Below are positions 8,923 through 19,268 of a DNA stretch of 64,000 bases, piece after piece. The translations under genes and the position numbers were made by a program. The DNA comes from Pandoraea terrae (lineage in GTDB: Bacteria > Pseudomonadota > Gammaproteobacteria > Burkholderiales > Burkholderiaceae). Numbering within the stretch: the stretch's first letter is position 1; every line of letters begins with the position of its first letter. Location of the stretch: contig NZ_CABPRZ010000006.1 of the NCBI RefSeq assembly GCF_902459695.1, positions 62,001-126,000 on the forward strand, written 5' to 3'. The notes beneath the pieces are model-generated. The model was given only the letters and a program-made list of their open reading frames with translations, ran no database searches and had not been told where the DNA came from.

Positions 8923-10089
8923 TCATCGACGACCGAGCTCGGCGAGCGGATGGGCCTCGGCGCCCCATCGTGCAGAGCCAAAATGACGAACATGCACTTC
9001 CTTGACTTCGTCGAGCGTAGACGGTCGCCAGCGTGGCTTCCCGTCCTTGTCGATGAGCTGCGCGCGCACGCCTTCGACGAAATCGCCGTCAGGCACGGCG
9101 CGGCTCATCAAATCGAGTTCCATCCGGAAGCATTCGGCGAGCGTCATCGTGCGGCCGCGCAATAGCGCGTCGCGCGTCACCTTCAGCATCGTCGGCGAAT
9201 GTGTCGAGAGCGCTTCCGACGTCGATCTATACCATTGACGAACTTCAGGCGATGCCTCACGCTCGAGCGCATCGTTTAACGAAGCAACGATTTCTTCCAC
9301 CGTCCAACACGCGTTGAAGTGCCTTGTCACCAACGGCAGCACGTCGCTTAGCGCAGCATGCGCGACAACATTTACAGGCGGCTCAAATACGCGGCGCAAG
9401 GCGGCCATCGCCCCACCATGGTCGGCATAAACTGGCATGCACTGCAGTCGATCTTCGAACGTGGCGAGCCACTCGGGGGGAACGCAGACATCGGCCAGAT
9501 TACAAAGCAACGCACTGGCACCAGACAACGTCACGCCGGTCAAGCCTACGTAAAGTTCCAGTTCCACCGGCATCGCCGACAGAAAACGCGTCGCGCCGAC
9601 ATCGGGGAAGAGCCCGATACGGGTCTCCGGCATAGCCATCCTGGTGCGATTCGTGACCACACGCAGCTTCGCCCCCTGACCGAGGCCCATGCCGCCCCCC
9701 ATGGTGATGCCGTCGAGCAACGCGACCACCGGCTTCGGGAAGGTGTGAATTACATAGTTAAGCTGATACTCGTCTACGAAGAACTGGAGCCATTCCGAAC
9801 TGCCACTTTTGACTTTTTCGTGCAACGCGCGCACATCGCCGCCCGCGCAGAAGGCTTTGTCCCCGTTGCCGCGCAAGACCACCGCGACGATCTCATCATC
9901 GTTACGGCACCGCTCGAAGAGCGTTGCCAATGTGATCACCATCCCGTGCGACAACGCGTTGAGCGCGGTCGGGCGATTCAGCGAAATGACAGCCACACGG
10001 TTGACGACCCGGAAAAGCACGTCCGCGTCCGCTTGCGTCTGTGCCACGCCTTCGTCAATCGATCGTTCATTCGGTACCTCATGCGCCAT
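8923..10089 (-). CDS. 3-hydroxyisobutyryl-CoA hydrolase (enoyl-CoA hydratase/isomerase superfamily)
   Basis: A 388-residue crotonase-fold protein, longer than hydratases (about 260) and in the length range of HIBYL-CoA hydrolases. Motifs are LNRPTALNALSHGM, the oxyanion-hole loops FCAGGDVRALHE and DGITMGGGMGLG, and MPETRIGLFPDVGAT, which is characteristic of the hydrolase branch. It hydrolyses 3-hydroxyisobutyryl-CoA to 3-hydroxyisobutyrate in valine catabolism, the substrate of MmsB encoded upstream. The start lies one base after the stop of the enoyl-CoA hydratase, so the two are translationally linked. Confidence 0.92.
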   Translation of the reverse strand: MAHEVPNERSIDEGVAQTQADADVLFRVVNRVAVISLNRPTALNALSHGMVITLATLFERCRNDDEIVAVVLRGNGDKAFCAGGDVRALHEKVKSGSSEWLQFFVDEYQLNYVIHTFPKPVVALLDGITMGGGMGLGQGAKLRVVTNRTRMAMPETRIGLFPDVGATRFLSAMPVELELYVGLTGVTLSGASALLCNLADVCVPPEWLATFEDRLQCMPVYADHGGAMAALRRVFEPPVNVVAHAALSDVLPLVTRHFNACWTVEEIVASLNDALEREASPEVRQWYRSTSEALSTHSPTMLKVTRDALLRGRTMTLAECFRMELDLMSRAVPDGDFVEGVRAQLIDKDGKPRWRPSTLDEVKEVHVRHFGSARWGAEAHPLAELGRR

Positions 10090-10090
10090 G

Positions 10091-10882
10091 TCAGGCCCCT
10101 TGCCTATGCCAGCGCGGTGCGCGCTTTTCGAGGAACGCGTTTACGCCCTCGCGCTGGTCCGGATCATCGAAGAGATCGACGAAGCGTTCGCGTTCGATCG
10201 CCAAGGCTGCACGACGCGGGATTCCACTGCTCGCTTCGTGAATCAACTGCTTGCTGAACGTCACTGCAAGGGGACTGAGGTTCGTCACGCGCTTCGCCAT
10301 CGCAATGGCCGCCTCACGCGAAGCGCCTTGCTCCACCACCTCTTCCACGAGCCCGATGCGCAATGCCGTCGGCGCATCGACGCGCTCCCCTGTCAGGATC
10401 AGTCGTTTGGCCCATCCTTCGCCGACGAGCCAGGGCAACGTCTGTGTCCCACAACCGCAAGGCAGCAGGCCGACCGCCGTTTCGGGCAAAGCCAATTGCG
10501 CGTGCGCCTCGGCAATGCGGATGTCACAGGCAAGCGCGCATTCGAGCCCGCCGCCCATCGCGTAGCCGTTGATGGCCGCGATCACGATGGGGCGCGCGTT
10601 CTGCAACGCCTCGAATGCGGCGCCAAAGCGCGCTGCGGCGACACGTGCGAATTCCTTATTGCCATCGGCGAAGGTATTCAAATCCGCACCCGCGCTGAAG
10701 AACTTCGGCCCACTGCCCGTGATTACGATTGCACGCACGCTCGGCTCGGCATTCAGACGCTCGATTGTTCTCTGCAATTGCAACAATCCTTCTGGCGTAA
10801 ACGCGTTGGCCGGAGGGCGTTGCAGCGTGATCAGCGCAATGGCCGGCTGATCACCGTGTTCCACATATTCGAGCTCGATCAT
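10091..10882 (-). CDS. Enoyl-CoA hydratase
   Basis: A 263-residue crotonase-family hydratase with LQRPPANAFTPEGL, SAGADLNTFADG, INGYAMGGGLECALACDIRIA and LPETAVGLLPCGCGTQTLPWLVGE. A glutamate of the usual active-site pair is kept in GGGLECAL. In this operon the likely reaction is hydration of methacrylyl-CoA to 3-hydroxyisobutyryl-CoA. Its ATG overlaps the mmsB stop in the four bases ATGA (10879-10882). Confidence 0.92.
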   Translation of the reverse strand: MIELEYVEHGDQPAIALITLQRPPANAFTPEGLLQLQRTIERLNAEPSVRAIVITGSGPKFFSAGADLNTFADGNKEFARVAAARFGAAFEALQNARPIVIAAINGYAMGGGLECALACDIRIAEAHAQLALPETAVGLLPCGCGTQTLPWLVGEGWAKRLILTGERVDAPTALRIGLVEEVVEQGASREAAIAMAKRVTNLSPLAVTFSKQLIHEASSGIPRRAALAIERERFVDLFDDPDQREGVNAFLEKRAPRWHRQGA

Positions 10883-11784
10883 TCGGGTACCCTTGGTATT
10901 GTGTCGGCTTGGTAAAGATTGATGATGGCGGAGAAATCGAGGCGGCCCCCGCCGCGCGCGCTCATCGTCAGGTAGAGTTGCTGCGCGAGCGCGCCGAGAT
11001 AGATTGGCTGGCGCACCTGCCTGGCAGCATCCGTCGCGAGCCCCATGTCCTTGAGCATCAGATCGGTGCCAAAACCGCCCATGTAGCCGCGCGATGCCGG
11101 GGCCGTTTCGATGACGCCCGGGTAGGGGTTATAAGTCTCCGAGCTCCAGCAACGTCCCGTGGAAGTGTTCACGATGCCCGCAAGCACCTTCGCGTCGATG
11201 CCGAGCGCCACACCGAGCGACATCGCTTCCGCAACCCCGGCCATCGTAATGCCCAGGACGAGGTTGTTGCAGATCTTCGCGACCTGCCCCATTCCCGTCT
11301 CGCCGCAGTGGGCGATGTTCTTACCCATGACCAGAAGGATGGGCATGACCTTTTCGTAGACGCTCTCGCTCGCCCCGACCATAAAGGTCAACGTGCCTGC
11401 CGCAGCGCCGCCGGTACCGCCCGAAACGGGCGCATCGACGAAGGTGTTGCCACGCTGCGCCGCGATTGCCGCGCACGCCTTTACGCTGGCGAGATCAATC
11501 GTGCTCGAGTCGATGATCGTGACCCCTGGCGCGATCCCAGCAAGAATGCCGTTCTCGCCTACGAGAACCTCGCGCACATGTGCCGCGGTGGGCAACATCG
11601 TGATCACGCATTCGACATCGTCTGCCGCCGCCTTCGGCGATGCGGCGGCCTGCGCCCCGGCATCGACGAGGGCCTGCACCGCCTCGTCGCTCAGGTCGAA
11701 TACCTTCAACGCATGCCCAGCCTTGACGAGATTGCGTGCCATGGGCGCACCCATGTTGCCAAGCCCGACGAAACCTATCTTCAT
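10879..11784 (-). CDS. mmsB: 3-hydroxyisobutyrate dehydrogenase
   Basis: About 301 residues: N-terminal Rossmann motif GFVGLGNMGAPMARNL, substrate-binding DAPVSGGTGGA, and catalytic-lysine motif GMGQVAKICNN, all in family order. It oxidises 3-hydroxyisobutyrate to methylmalonate semialdehyde with NAD. ATG 11784 (MKIGFVG) is chosen because the family starts right at the beta strand; an upstream in-frame ATG at 11799 would add five residues. It lies between mmsA (74-base gap) and the hydratase. A related gene is at 48467. Confidence 0.93.
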   Translation of the reverse strand: MKIGFVGLGNMGAPMARNLVKAGHALKVFDLSDEAVQALVDAGAQAAASPKAAADDVECVITMLPTAAHVREVLVGENGILAGIAPGVTIIDSSTIDLASVKACAAIAAQRGNTFVDAPVSGGTGGAAAGTLTFMVGASESVYEKVMPILLVMGKNIAHCGETGMGQVAKICNNLVLGITMAGVAEAMSLGVALGIDAKVLAGIVNTSTGRCWSSETYNPYPGVIETAPASRGYMGGFGTDLMLKDMGLATDAARQVRQPIYLGALAQQLYLTMSARGGGRLDFSAIINLYQADTIPRVPE

Positions 11785-11858
11785 GATGACGTTTCCCATT
11801 TGCCCGTCGCCGAGCCTTCTTCGCTCGCGCGTTCGCTGTCTTGTGTTCTTTTAGTGTT

Positions 11859-13388
11859 TCAACGCAGGCTGATCGTCGTGTTGACACCGTCACTGACGGC
11901 TGCATCGTCGAACCAGCGCGCCGTCACCGTCTTCGTCTGCGTGTAGAACTGAACGACCTGCTTGCCATACGGGCCGAGGTCGCCGAGCTTCGAACCACGC
12001 GAGCCCGTAAAGCTGAAATACGGCACGGGCACCGGGATCGGAATGTTGATGCCTACCTGCCCGACGTCGATTTCGCTTTGGAACTTGCGCGCCGCCGCCC
12101 CGCTCTGCGTGAAGATGCCGACGCCGTTGCCGAACGGATTGCGATTGACGAGTGCAATCGCCTCATCGAGCGTCGGCACAGTCATGACGAGCAACACGGG
12201 ACCAAAGATTTCGGTCTTGTAGATCTCCATCTCCGTGGTCACATCGCTGAAGATCGTCGGGCCGATGAAATTGCCGTCTTCATAGCCCGGAACCTCGACG
12301 TTACGGCCATCGAGCAGAAGCGTCGCGCCCTCCTTCACGCCGGCTCCTATGAGGCCGAGCACGCGTTGCTTCGCAGCCCGCGAGATGACAGGTCCGATAT
12401 CGGTCTTCGGCTCGTGTCCCGCGTTGACCTTCAGCGTCCTGGCCTTTTCGACGAGCTCGGGCAGCCATTGCTGAGATGCGCCGACGAAAACGGCCACCGA
12501 GGTCGCCATACAACGCTGACCAGCCGCGCCGAAGCCGGCACCGGCGAGGGCGTTCAGGGTCTGCTCCCGGTTGGCATCGGGCAACACGATCGCATGATTC
12601 TTCGCGCCCATCATCGACTGTACGCGCTTGCCGTGCTCGCTGCCCAGGCGATAGACGTGCGTGCCGACGGCTGTAGAACCGACGAATGAAACCGCCCTCA
12701 CGAGCTCGTGCGTACAAAGGGCATCGACGACGTCCTTGCCGCCGTGCACGACGTTGAGCACGCCCTTTGGCACACCGGCTTCGAGCGCCAATTCGACGAG
12801 CGCCATCGTCGAAAGCGGATCCTGCTCGGACGGCTTGAGCACGAAGGTATTGCCGCAAACGATGGCCATCGGGAACATCCAGAGCGGGATCATCGCGGGG
12901 AAGTTGAACGGCGTGATGCCTGCGCAGACGCCGATCGGTTGACGCAACGTGTACGTATCGACGCTGCCGGCAACGTTCTCGGCAAATTCACCAAGCTGCA
13001 GCGTGCCTACCGAGCACGCGTGCTCGAGGACCTCGAGCCCGCGAAAGACGTCGCCCTCGGCATCGGGCAGCGTCTTGCCTTGCTCCGCGGTCAGGATCTT
13101 CGCAATGCGCGGCATGTGCTCGCGAACGAGCGCCTGGTACTTCAGCATGATGCGCACGCGCGTGCCGATCGGCGTGTTTTTCCATGTTGCGAATGCGGCA
13201 TGGGCCGAACGGATGGCCTCGTCGACTTCGGCCGTCGTAGCGAACGGCACGCGTGCCAGCACCTGCTGCGTGGCGGGGTTGACGACATCACGCCACTCGG
13301 TCGTTGTCGACTCGGTCAATTCGCCACTGATGAGCAGCTTCACCGTCTGTACCGATTGCTCTGCGAGTGTTGCTACCGTTGCATTCAT
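11859..13388 (-). CDS. mmsA: Methylmalonate-semialdehyde dehydrogenase (CoA-acylating)
   Basis: A 509-residue ALDH-superfamily enzyme of the MmsA type. Features are the N-terminal [36 protein letters not shown], the cofactor motif [10 protein letters not shown], the nucleophile Cys293 in [11 protein letters not shown], and the C-terminal [16 protein letters not shown]. It converts methylmalonate semialdehyde to propionyl-CoA. An AAGGAGA site precedes ATG 13388. It is the first gene of the minus-strand operon mmsA-mmsB-hydratase-hydrolase-etfBA. A second, very similar mmsA is at 50063-51589. Confidence 0.95.
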   Translation of the reverse strand: MNATVATLAEQSVQTVKLLISGELTESTTTEWRDVVNPATQQVLARVPFATTAEVDEAIRSAHAAFATWKNTPIGTRVRIMLKYQALVREHMPRIAKILTAEQGKTLPDAEGDVFRGLEVLEHACSVGTLQLGEFAENVAGSVDTYTLRQPIGVCAGITPFNFPAMIPLWMFPMAIVCGNTFVLKPSEQDPLSTMALVELALEAGVPKGVLNVVHGGKDVVDALCTHELVRAVSFVGSTAVGTHVYRLGSEHGKRVQSMMGAKNHAIVLPDANREQTLNALAGAGFGAAGQRCMATSVAVFVGASQQWLPELVEKARTLKVNAGHEPKTDIGPVISRAAKQRVLGLIGAGVKEGATLLLDGRNVEVPGYEDGNFIGPTIFSDVTTEMEIYKTEIFGPVLLVMTVPTLDEAIALVNRNPFGNGVGIFTQSGAAARKFQSEIDVGQVGINIPIPVPVPYFSFTGSRGSKLGDLGPYGKQVVQFYTQTKTVTARWFDDAAVSDGVNTTISLR

Positions 13389-13533
13389 GGCCCATCTCCT
13401 TTTTTGACAATCTCGTTCTTACATGTGCCGATAGATCGCACGACGGTGCAGATAGCCTTGCGCATGTCTTGTTCCATGGTCGAGGTTTCGTGCATGCGGC
13501 TCAGGGTTCCGCCCCCGTGTCAGTGGCCGGTTC

Positions 13534-15954
13534 TCACGCCGTGGCCGCGACAGTCGTTTTTTGCTTTCGCCAGTCGTTCAGCAAGAAGTGCGACAAAGCC
13601 GGGATCAAGACAATCGCGCCCAGCATGTTCCAGACAAACATGAACGCCAGCAATGCGCCGGTATCTGCCTGGAACTTGATGGGCGACGCCACCCAGGTCA
13701 ACACTCCCGCAGCCAGCGTGAAGCCGATGAGGGCGACGACTTTGCCCGTGAAGTGGAGCGCCTGCAGATACGCGTCCGCCAGATTCGCCCCAGACCGCTG
13801 CACCTGCAGTTGGACGCTCAACAGATATAAGGCGTAGTCCACACCGATGCCGACGCCCAGAGCGACAACGGGAAGTGTGGCGACCTTGACGCCGATGCCG
13901 AGGTACACCATCAGTGCCTCGCACAGGACTGAAGTCAACATGAGCGGCAGCACCGCAACCACCACGGCACGCCAGTTGCGGAAGGTGATGAAGCACAAGG
14001 CGACGACGGCCGCGTAGACGTACAGGAGCATCTGCAGGTTGGCCCGGGCCACCACCTCGTTCGTAGCCGCATCAATGCCCGCCGAGCCCGCAGCCAGCAG
14101 GAACTTTGTGTGGTCGTCGTTGTTGGTATCGGCAAAGCGTTGGGCGACACCGACCACCCGCTTGAGCGTCTCGGCCTTGTGATCCTGTAGATACGCCACG
14201 ATCGGGAAAACTGAACAATCGCCGTTCATCAGCGTGGTCGTCAGCGCAGCCTCTGCGGCGATCGCCGGATTGATGAGCGCCGGATCCGCGCTCACCGTAT
14301 ACCACTTGGGATTACCCTCGAATGCACCGGACGTGTACAGCCGTACGCGATCCGCGAGGGACTCTGCTGCCTGCACCCCCGGGGTCTGTGACAGCAGCCA
14401 GGTCAGTCGGTCAGTGCGCGCCATGGTCTCGTATCGCATGCAGCCGTCCGGCACGGTCTTGACGATCACGGCGAAGACGTCGGACGAAAGGCCGTAGTGG
14501 TCGCCGATATAGGCCACGTCCCGGTTGTAGCGCGCGTCAGTACGCAGTTCGGGCGCCCCGGGGTGCAAGTCGCCAACGGCCAGCCGGGTGCTGACGTGCC
14601 AGGCGCCAACGCCCAGAACAAGCGCGACGGCCACCGCGAACGCCGCCGCGCCACGCCGCGTGAGGCGCGCAAGGAACCGTTCGACTGTGCCCCGCACGTA
14701 CGCCTCGTCGACCGGTGGCGTCACGGATCGCTGTGCGGCCCGGGCGCTGACCCCAGTAAACGAGAGGATAACCGGTATCAGGATGAGGTTGCTGAACACC
14801 AGGCCGCCCACGCCAACGCTGGCCGCGAAAGCCAGATGCCGGATCACCGGGATGTCCACCAAGGCCAGCACGGCAAAACCCACCGCGTCGGCGACCAGTG
14901 CCGTGAGGCCAGCCAGGAACAGCCTGCGGAATGTGTAGCGCGCCGCGACGTAGCGGTGCGTGCCGTTGGCGATGTCCTGCATGATGCCGTTCATTTTCTG
15001 GGCGCCGTGCGAGACGCCTATCGCGAACACCAAGAACGGCACCATGATCGAATACGGATCAAGCGCAAGGCCCGCTAGCCGCAACAGGCCGAGCTGCCAC
15101 ACAACCGCGACGAGCGAGGCCGCCACCACGAGGATGGTGCTCCTCACGCAGCGCGTGTATCCGTACAGGATCAGCGCGGTAATCACGGCTGCGGCGGCAA
15201 AGAACCACATCACGCTGCGGATGCCGTCGATCAGGTCGCCCACCAGCTTGGCAAAACCGATAACGTGAATGCGCACGTTGCCGGTCGCCTCGTACTGCTG
15301 CCGGATGCGCTCGATGCTCTTGGAAAGGTCAGCGTAGGCGATCTCCGAGGAGGCACCATTCGCGTCGGTAGCGGCGAGCGGCACGACAATCATGGTAGAC
15401 CGGAAATCGTTGGCCACGATGGAGCCGACGAGCCCGCCACGTAGCACGTTGCGCCGCACCTGCTCTATCGAGCGCGACGATGCGTCGTAGTCCTCCGGCA
15501 TCACCGCGCCACCGCTGAAACCTTCCTCTGTGACTTCGGTCCAGCGGACCAGTGGGCTCCACAACGACTTGACCCAAGCGCGGTCCACCCCGGGCAACAG
15601 CACCAGTTGATCGTTGATTCGCGCAAGCACATCCAGGTACTTGGCGTCGAAGATGTCGCCATGTGGATTTTCGACGACCACGCGCAGCGTGTTGCCCAGT
15701 CCCTTGAGATCGCGCTGATTGGCCGTATAGTTCGCCACGAACGGATGGTCACGCGGCGACATGTCCTCATAGCTGGCGTTCACGGTCAAGCGAAACGCTA
15801 GGGTGCCGAGGATCACTGTGGCCAGTACGCAAAGGGCCAGCACGACACTCCGGTAGTTGAAGATCAGGCGCTCCAGCAGATTGCCGGAGCGAAGGTCGAA
15901 GTCCTCGACCCGGCGCACGACGGGCATTTCTAGGTCGCGGTGGGCTGCTTTCAT
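13534..15954 (-). CDS. RND/MMPL-family transporter
   Basis: An 806-residue inner-membrane protein with the internal duplication of MMPL/RND exporters. A first membrane helix (near 35-55) is followed by a large periplasmic loop containing ASYEDMSPRDHPFVANY, a five- or six-helix block (about 240-420), a second helix near 465 with a second periplasmic loop, and a final block (about 660-800). It is smaller than tripartite RND pumps and resembles the hopanoid/lipid-transport and DUF1329-associated group. The YCF48-like gene precedes it by 11 bases. DUF1329 and DUF1302 genes, its usual partners, are 3.3 kb away on the other strand beyond an IS630 element. The substrate is unknown. Confidence 0.88.
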   Translation of the reverse strand: MKAAHRDLEMPVVRRVEDFDLRSGNLLERLIFNYRSVVLALCVLATVILGTLAFRLTVNASYEDMSPRDHPFVANYTANQRDLKGLGNTLRVVVENPHGDIFDAKYLDVLARINDQLVLLPGVDRAWVKSLWSPLVRWTEVTEEGFSGGAVMPEDYDASSRSIEQVRRNVLRGGLVGSIVANDFRSTMIVVPLAATDANGASSEIAYADLSKSIERIRQQYEATGNVRIHVIGFAKLVGDLIDGIRSVMWFFAAAAVITALILYGYTRCVRSTILVVAASLVAVVWQLGLLRLAGLALDPYSIMVPFLVFAIGVSHGAQKMNGIMQDIANGTHRYVAARYTFRRLFLAGLTALVADAVGFAVLALVDIPVIRHLAFAASVGVGGLVFSNLILIPVILSFTGVSARAAQRSVTPPVDEAYVRGTVERFLARLTRRGAAAFAVAVALVLGVGAWHVSTRLAVGDLHPGAPELRTDARYNRDVAYIGDHYGLSSDVFAVIVKTVPDGCMRYETMARTDRLTWLLSQTPGVQAAESLADRVRLYTSGAFEGNPKWYTVSADPALINPAIAAEAALTTTLMNGDCSVFPIVAYLQDHKAETLKRVVGVAQRFADTNNDDHTKFLLAAGSAGIDAATNEVVARANLQMLLYVYAAVVALCFITFRNWRAVVVAVLPLMLTSVLCEALMVYLGIGVKVATLPVVALGVGIGVDYALYLLSVQLQVQRSGANLADAYLQALHFTGKVVALIGFTLAAGVLTWVASPIKFQADTGALLAFMFVWNMLGAIVLIPALSHFLLNDWRKQKTTVAATA

Positions 15955-15965
15955 GACAATTTGAC

Positions 15966-17093
15966 TCAGGGCTTGGTGGAATGAGTGGAAGCGGGTTTCG
16001 CCGGCAAGGGCAGGACCTTCAGTCCACCCGAGAGGGCGCCGAGCACCAGTTTCCGCCGTCCGTCGCGGCCGACGGCCACAGCAGCAGACGTATAGGGCAG
16101 TGCCGGCGCCTGCAGGCGCTGCAGGGAGTCGGCGCCCGCTTCACCCCACAGGACCTCGCCGTTCTGCGCCACAAGCACGGGAGAACCGTCGTCGAGCAGC
16201 AGCCCCACCACCAGACTGGCTTGCGTTCCGGTTTTCAGGGGCCGCCAGCTACGTCCGCCATCGCGACTGGTGTACGCGTTGCCGCGCATGCCGAAGACAA
16301 GCAATGTCCCCTGCCCCGTTGCGAGACCGAACCAGCTGCCTCGGTAGGGAGAGGTCAGCGGCTGGAACCGCGGACTGCCCGACGGGCGCCACCGGATCAA
16401 ACCCCGCTCGCCGACCAGGAACAGCGCCCCGTCGACGCTACGCAAACCGTACAGGTGAGAGGCCGACGCATCGCCAAGCGTAGCGGACACATCCTGCCAG
16501 GTTTCGCCGCCGTCCTCCGTGCGCAGGAGCAGGCCGAAGGCACCCGCCACCACGCCGTGATTCATGTCGACAAAGTCGGCGTCGAAGAGCGGCCATGTAT
16601 CGACACGGCTTGCGCTCTGCGCCGCCAGATCGCTCCCGCTGGGATTCGCCGCCTGCCCCTGCGCACCGATCAGGCTCTTGACATGCGGCCCATCGAGTAC
16701 CATGCGCCAGTGGCGCCCGGCATCGTCGCTGCGCAGCACGACGCCGCGCTGCCCCACCGCGAACGCCCTCTCGTGACCGACAATTACGACACCGGTAAGG
16801 TCGACCCCGACCGGCTCCTCCACCGAAGCGAAGCTTGCCCCGCCGTCTTCGGAGCGCAGAATCACCCCCCGCAACCCCACAGCCAGAACGAGACTCTCAC
16901 GCGCCGCCACGGCAAGAATGGGGGCATCCGCGGCCGTGCGGACGCGCACGCCGGGCAGGCGTAGAGGATCGCCGGCCTCCTGCTTAACAGGCGTCTGGGA
17001 CCAAAGCAAGGTGCTCGCACAGCAGAGCACTACGAGCAAGGTGCAGCCTCGAGCGAGGCGCGCTATAGATCGGGCACAGCGATGCATTGACAT
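15966..17093 (-). CDS. YCF48-like beta-propeller protein, exported
   Basis: A 375-residue protein with an N-terminal signal peptide (hydrophobic stretch near residues 14-31, then SQTP). Repeated blades carry the sialidase/BNR-like pattern: LRSEDGGASFASV, LRSDDAGRHWRM, LRTEDGGETWQDV and TSRDGGRSWRPL. This is the YCF48/HCF136-like family. In many proteobacteria it is co-encoded with a small RND transporter and DUF1329/DUF1302 proteins, and here it is coupled to the RND gene. It probably acts in the periplasm as part of an envelope transport complex; this role is inferred from association only. Confidence 0.85.
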   Translation of the reverse strand: MSMHRCARSIARLARGCTLLVVLCCASTLLWSQTPVKQEAGDPLRLPGVRVRTAADAPILAVAARESLVLAVGLRGVILRSEDGGASFASVEEPVGVDLTGVVIVGHERAFAVGQRGVVLRSDDAGRHWRMVLDGPHVKSLIGAQGQAANPSGSDLAAQSASRVDTWPLFDADFVDMNHGVVAGAFGLLLRTEDGGETWQDVSATLGDASASHLYGLRSVDGALFLVGERGLIRWRPSGSPRFQPLTSPYRGSWFGLATGQGTLLVFGMRGNAYTSRDGGRSWRPLKTGTQASLVVGLLLDDGSPVLVAQNGEVLWGEAGADSLQRLQAPALPYTSAAVAVGRDGRRKLVLGALSGGLKVLPLPAKPASTHSTKP

Positions 17094-17718
17094 GTGGGCA
17101 AGCAGGTGAGAAATGAACGCACTGCGTCGGAGGCTCCGCCGCGGGCACGTCCGAGCCGGACTTCAACCGTATTGTCCTGACCTGTAGGCGGAGCGCCATG
17201 TCCGCGTGAAACAGCGCGGTTGACCCGAATATCCCAGCGCGACGTGGCTTACCTGGCAATCCCCGGAACCACAGGTAAGCGCGAAGCCGCATCGGTCCCT
17301 CCCAGTCATCACGACGGAATGAGCAGACTACGGGCGCCGGTAAGGTCGTAATAAAAGTCGGCCCCGCGAATCCAGGAAACCCTATGCAAGATAATTCTCC
17401 GGCGAGAGGCCTGCACCGCACACGTTGAGCGGATACATGATCCATGTAGCTCACCACAGCGCCGCCTGCAACTTGCCGCTGTCTGCGGCCGGCACGAGGC
17501 TGTTGACCGCCGCGGCCTAGGTGGCCGCCACCTCGGTTGACGTGTCACATCAAGGGCCCTAGCTACTTCGCCAGGTAGTTCGGGCAGCCCCCCACGCCCG
17601 CGTCCAATCCCGGCGCAAGCCGCTACCTAAGCAAGATACCGCCTCTTGCTGTTCCGGGGAATCCCCGATGGTAGGTTAGCGTGGCCCGCGCGGCACACTG
17701 AAGGCCCTAAACTGGCGC
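17094..17718. other. Intergenic region upstream of YCF48/RND operon
   Basis: About 625 bases between the YCF48-like start and the left IS630 end. Several reading frames cross it but none resembles a protein I know. It must hold the promoter of the minus-strand YCF48-RND operon. The part next to 17719 may once have joined the DUF1329/DUF1302 side before the IS inserted. Confidence 0.4.
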
Positions 17719-17795
17719 CCTGAGTTAGAAATTCGTTGAATTATTTGCCCGCTGTACTACTGTGTGATTGACGGCACGTGCTGCAAGAGGCGGCA

Positions 17796-18881
17796 ATGAG
17801 CGGAAGACCGAAGGCGGAACTCATTTTGACCGAATCGGAGCGCGAACAGCTCCAGGCATTGACGATGCGTCGCAAGACAGCGCAGGCGTTGGCATTACGG
17901 GCTCGGATTGTGCTGGCGTGTGCCGATGGCATTGACAATAAAATCGTTTCGGCAAGACTGCGAGTTACCCAACAAACCGTTTCAAAATGGCGCGCGCGTT
18001 TCGTTGCTCATCGCTTGGACGGATTGCTCGATGCGCCGCGTCCTGGTGCGCCGAAGACTATCAACGACTCGCATGTCGACGCGGTCATTGCAAAGACACT
18101 CGAGTCCGCGCCTGCGGGGGAGACGCACTGGAGTACGCGCACGATGGCCCGTGAGATGAAAATTTCGCAGACGGCGGTATCGCGAATTTGGCGGGCGTTC
18201 GGCCTTCAACCGCATCGGCAGGAAACGTTCAAGCGCTCGGGCGATCCGTTGTTTGTCGACGAGGTTCGCGACATTGTCGGCCTGTACCTGGATCCGCCGC
18301 TCAAGGCGATGGTGCTGAGCGTGGACGAGAGGAGTCAGATCCAGGTGCTGGATCGAACGCAGCCTATGCCACCGCTCGCGCCGGACATTGCCGAGCGACG
18401 TACCCACGACAACTTGCGCCACGGCGCGACCACCTTGTTCGCGGCGCTGGACATCGCGACCGGCGGAGTGATCGGCGAGCTGCATCGGCATCATCGCAGC
18501 AGTGAATTCTTGCTGTTCCTGCGCACTATTGACGCAAACGTGCCGTCCGACCTGGACGTGCATCTGGTGATGGACAACGACGGCACGCATACGGCGCCCT
18601 CGATCAAGAACTGGTTTCTCCGTCACCCACGCTTTCACGTGCACGTTACGCCAACGCCTGCCCTCCGGAACAACCAGATTGAACGCTGGTTTGCCACGCT
18701 CACCGAGAAGTACCTTCGACGCGGTACCCATCGCTCGACACGTCAGCTCGAAGATGCGATCCGCAATTACCTCGATGTCTATGACACGAATCCTCGGCCG
18801 TTCATCTGGAGCAAGTCAGCCGACGAAATTCTGGCGTGCCTCGAGCGCTGGTGCGCTCCGATCCGTAAGGAATCGGAATGA
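17796..18881 (+). CDS. IS630-family transposase
   Basis: A 361-residue transposase with an N-terminal helix-turn-helix region ([20 protein letters not shown]) and a C-terminal DDE domain. The three acidic residues are visible as Asp177 (VLSVDERSQ), Asp260 ([10 protein letters not shown]) and Glu296 (NNQIERWFA), with 35 residues between the last two. No frameshift is seen, so it may be active. ATG 17796 has AGAGG upstream and fits the family N-terminus MSGRPKAEL. Confidence 0.95.
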   Translation: MSGRPKAELILTESEREQLQALTMRRKTAQALALRARIVLACADGIDNKIVSARLRVTQQTVSKWRARFVAHRLDGLLDAPRPGAPKTINDSHVDAVIAKTLESAPAGETHWSTRTMAREMKISQTAVSRIWRAFGLQPHRQETFKRSGDPLFVDEVRDIVGLYLDPPLKAMVLSVDERSQIQVLDRTQPMPPLAPDIAERRTHDNLRHGATTLFAALDIATGGVIGELHRHHRSSEFLLFLRTIDANVPSDLDVHLVMDNDGTHTAPSIKNWFLRHPRFHVHVTPTPALRNNQIERWFATLTEKYLRRGTHRSTRQLEDAIRNYLDVYDTNPRPFIWSKSADEILACLERWCAPIRKESE

Positions 18882-18886
18882 AGGCA

Positions 18887-19143
18887 ATGAACATCGACAC
18901 CGCTGCAGTTGACGACGCAGTTCTCGCACCTCTTTACTGACGCGTCATGACCAAAACCGCGCGTGGAAAAGCTTCGATTGGGATGTCCGCAACCCGCTCC
19001 ATGAACGATGCACGATTGGCCATCCCATCAAGAAAGCGAAGTCCGTTGTGCTCGCGCAGGAGGGTCTGCGCGAACCTGAGCGACTGGTCAAGCAACATTC
19101 GTCACCTCAAGCAGCAAAGATCAATAATGAAACGAACTTTTAA
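18887..19143 (+). pseudogene. DUF6429-like gene with one frameshift, inside IS630
   Basis: ATG 18887 opens MNIDTAAVDDAVLAPLY and hits TGA at 18938. Adding a single base near 18937 would continue as L-T-R-H-D-Q-N-R-A-W-K-S-F-D-W-D-V, then NPLHERCTIGHPIKKAKSVV and EGLREPERL, to TAA 19141-19143 inside the right terminal repeat. The joined protein (about 85 residues) matches my memory of DUF6429, a small family of unknown function with A-W-K-x-F-D-W-D and K-A-K-S-V-V-L-T-E-E-G motifs. It could be a passenger or accessory gene of the element. Confidence 0.6.
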
Positions 19144-19268
19144 CTCATGACGCAGTTGTACAGCAAGGTCAATCGACCTGTGCAACTGGATGCTTGCCCA
19201 CTCGGCAGGTCGGGCGGATGCTTCCGCACTACCACATTGGTCCACCTCTGCACCCAAGGAAGGCAATT

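Larger units (their letters stand above)
17719..19150 (+). mobile_element. Complete IS630-family insertion sequence
   Basis: The element of about 1.43 kb is bounded by imperfect terminal inverted repeats. The left end at 17719-17743 contains TGAGTTAGAAATTCGTT and the right end at 19126-19150 contains AACGAACTTTTAACTCA. In antiparallel alignment about 19 of 25 bases match. It carries an intact transposase (17796-18881) and a frameshifted DUF6429-type gene (18887-19143). A clear TA target duplication, expected for IS630, was not obvious at the outer edges. Confidence 0.85.
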
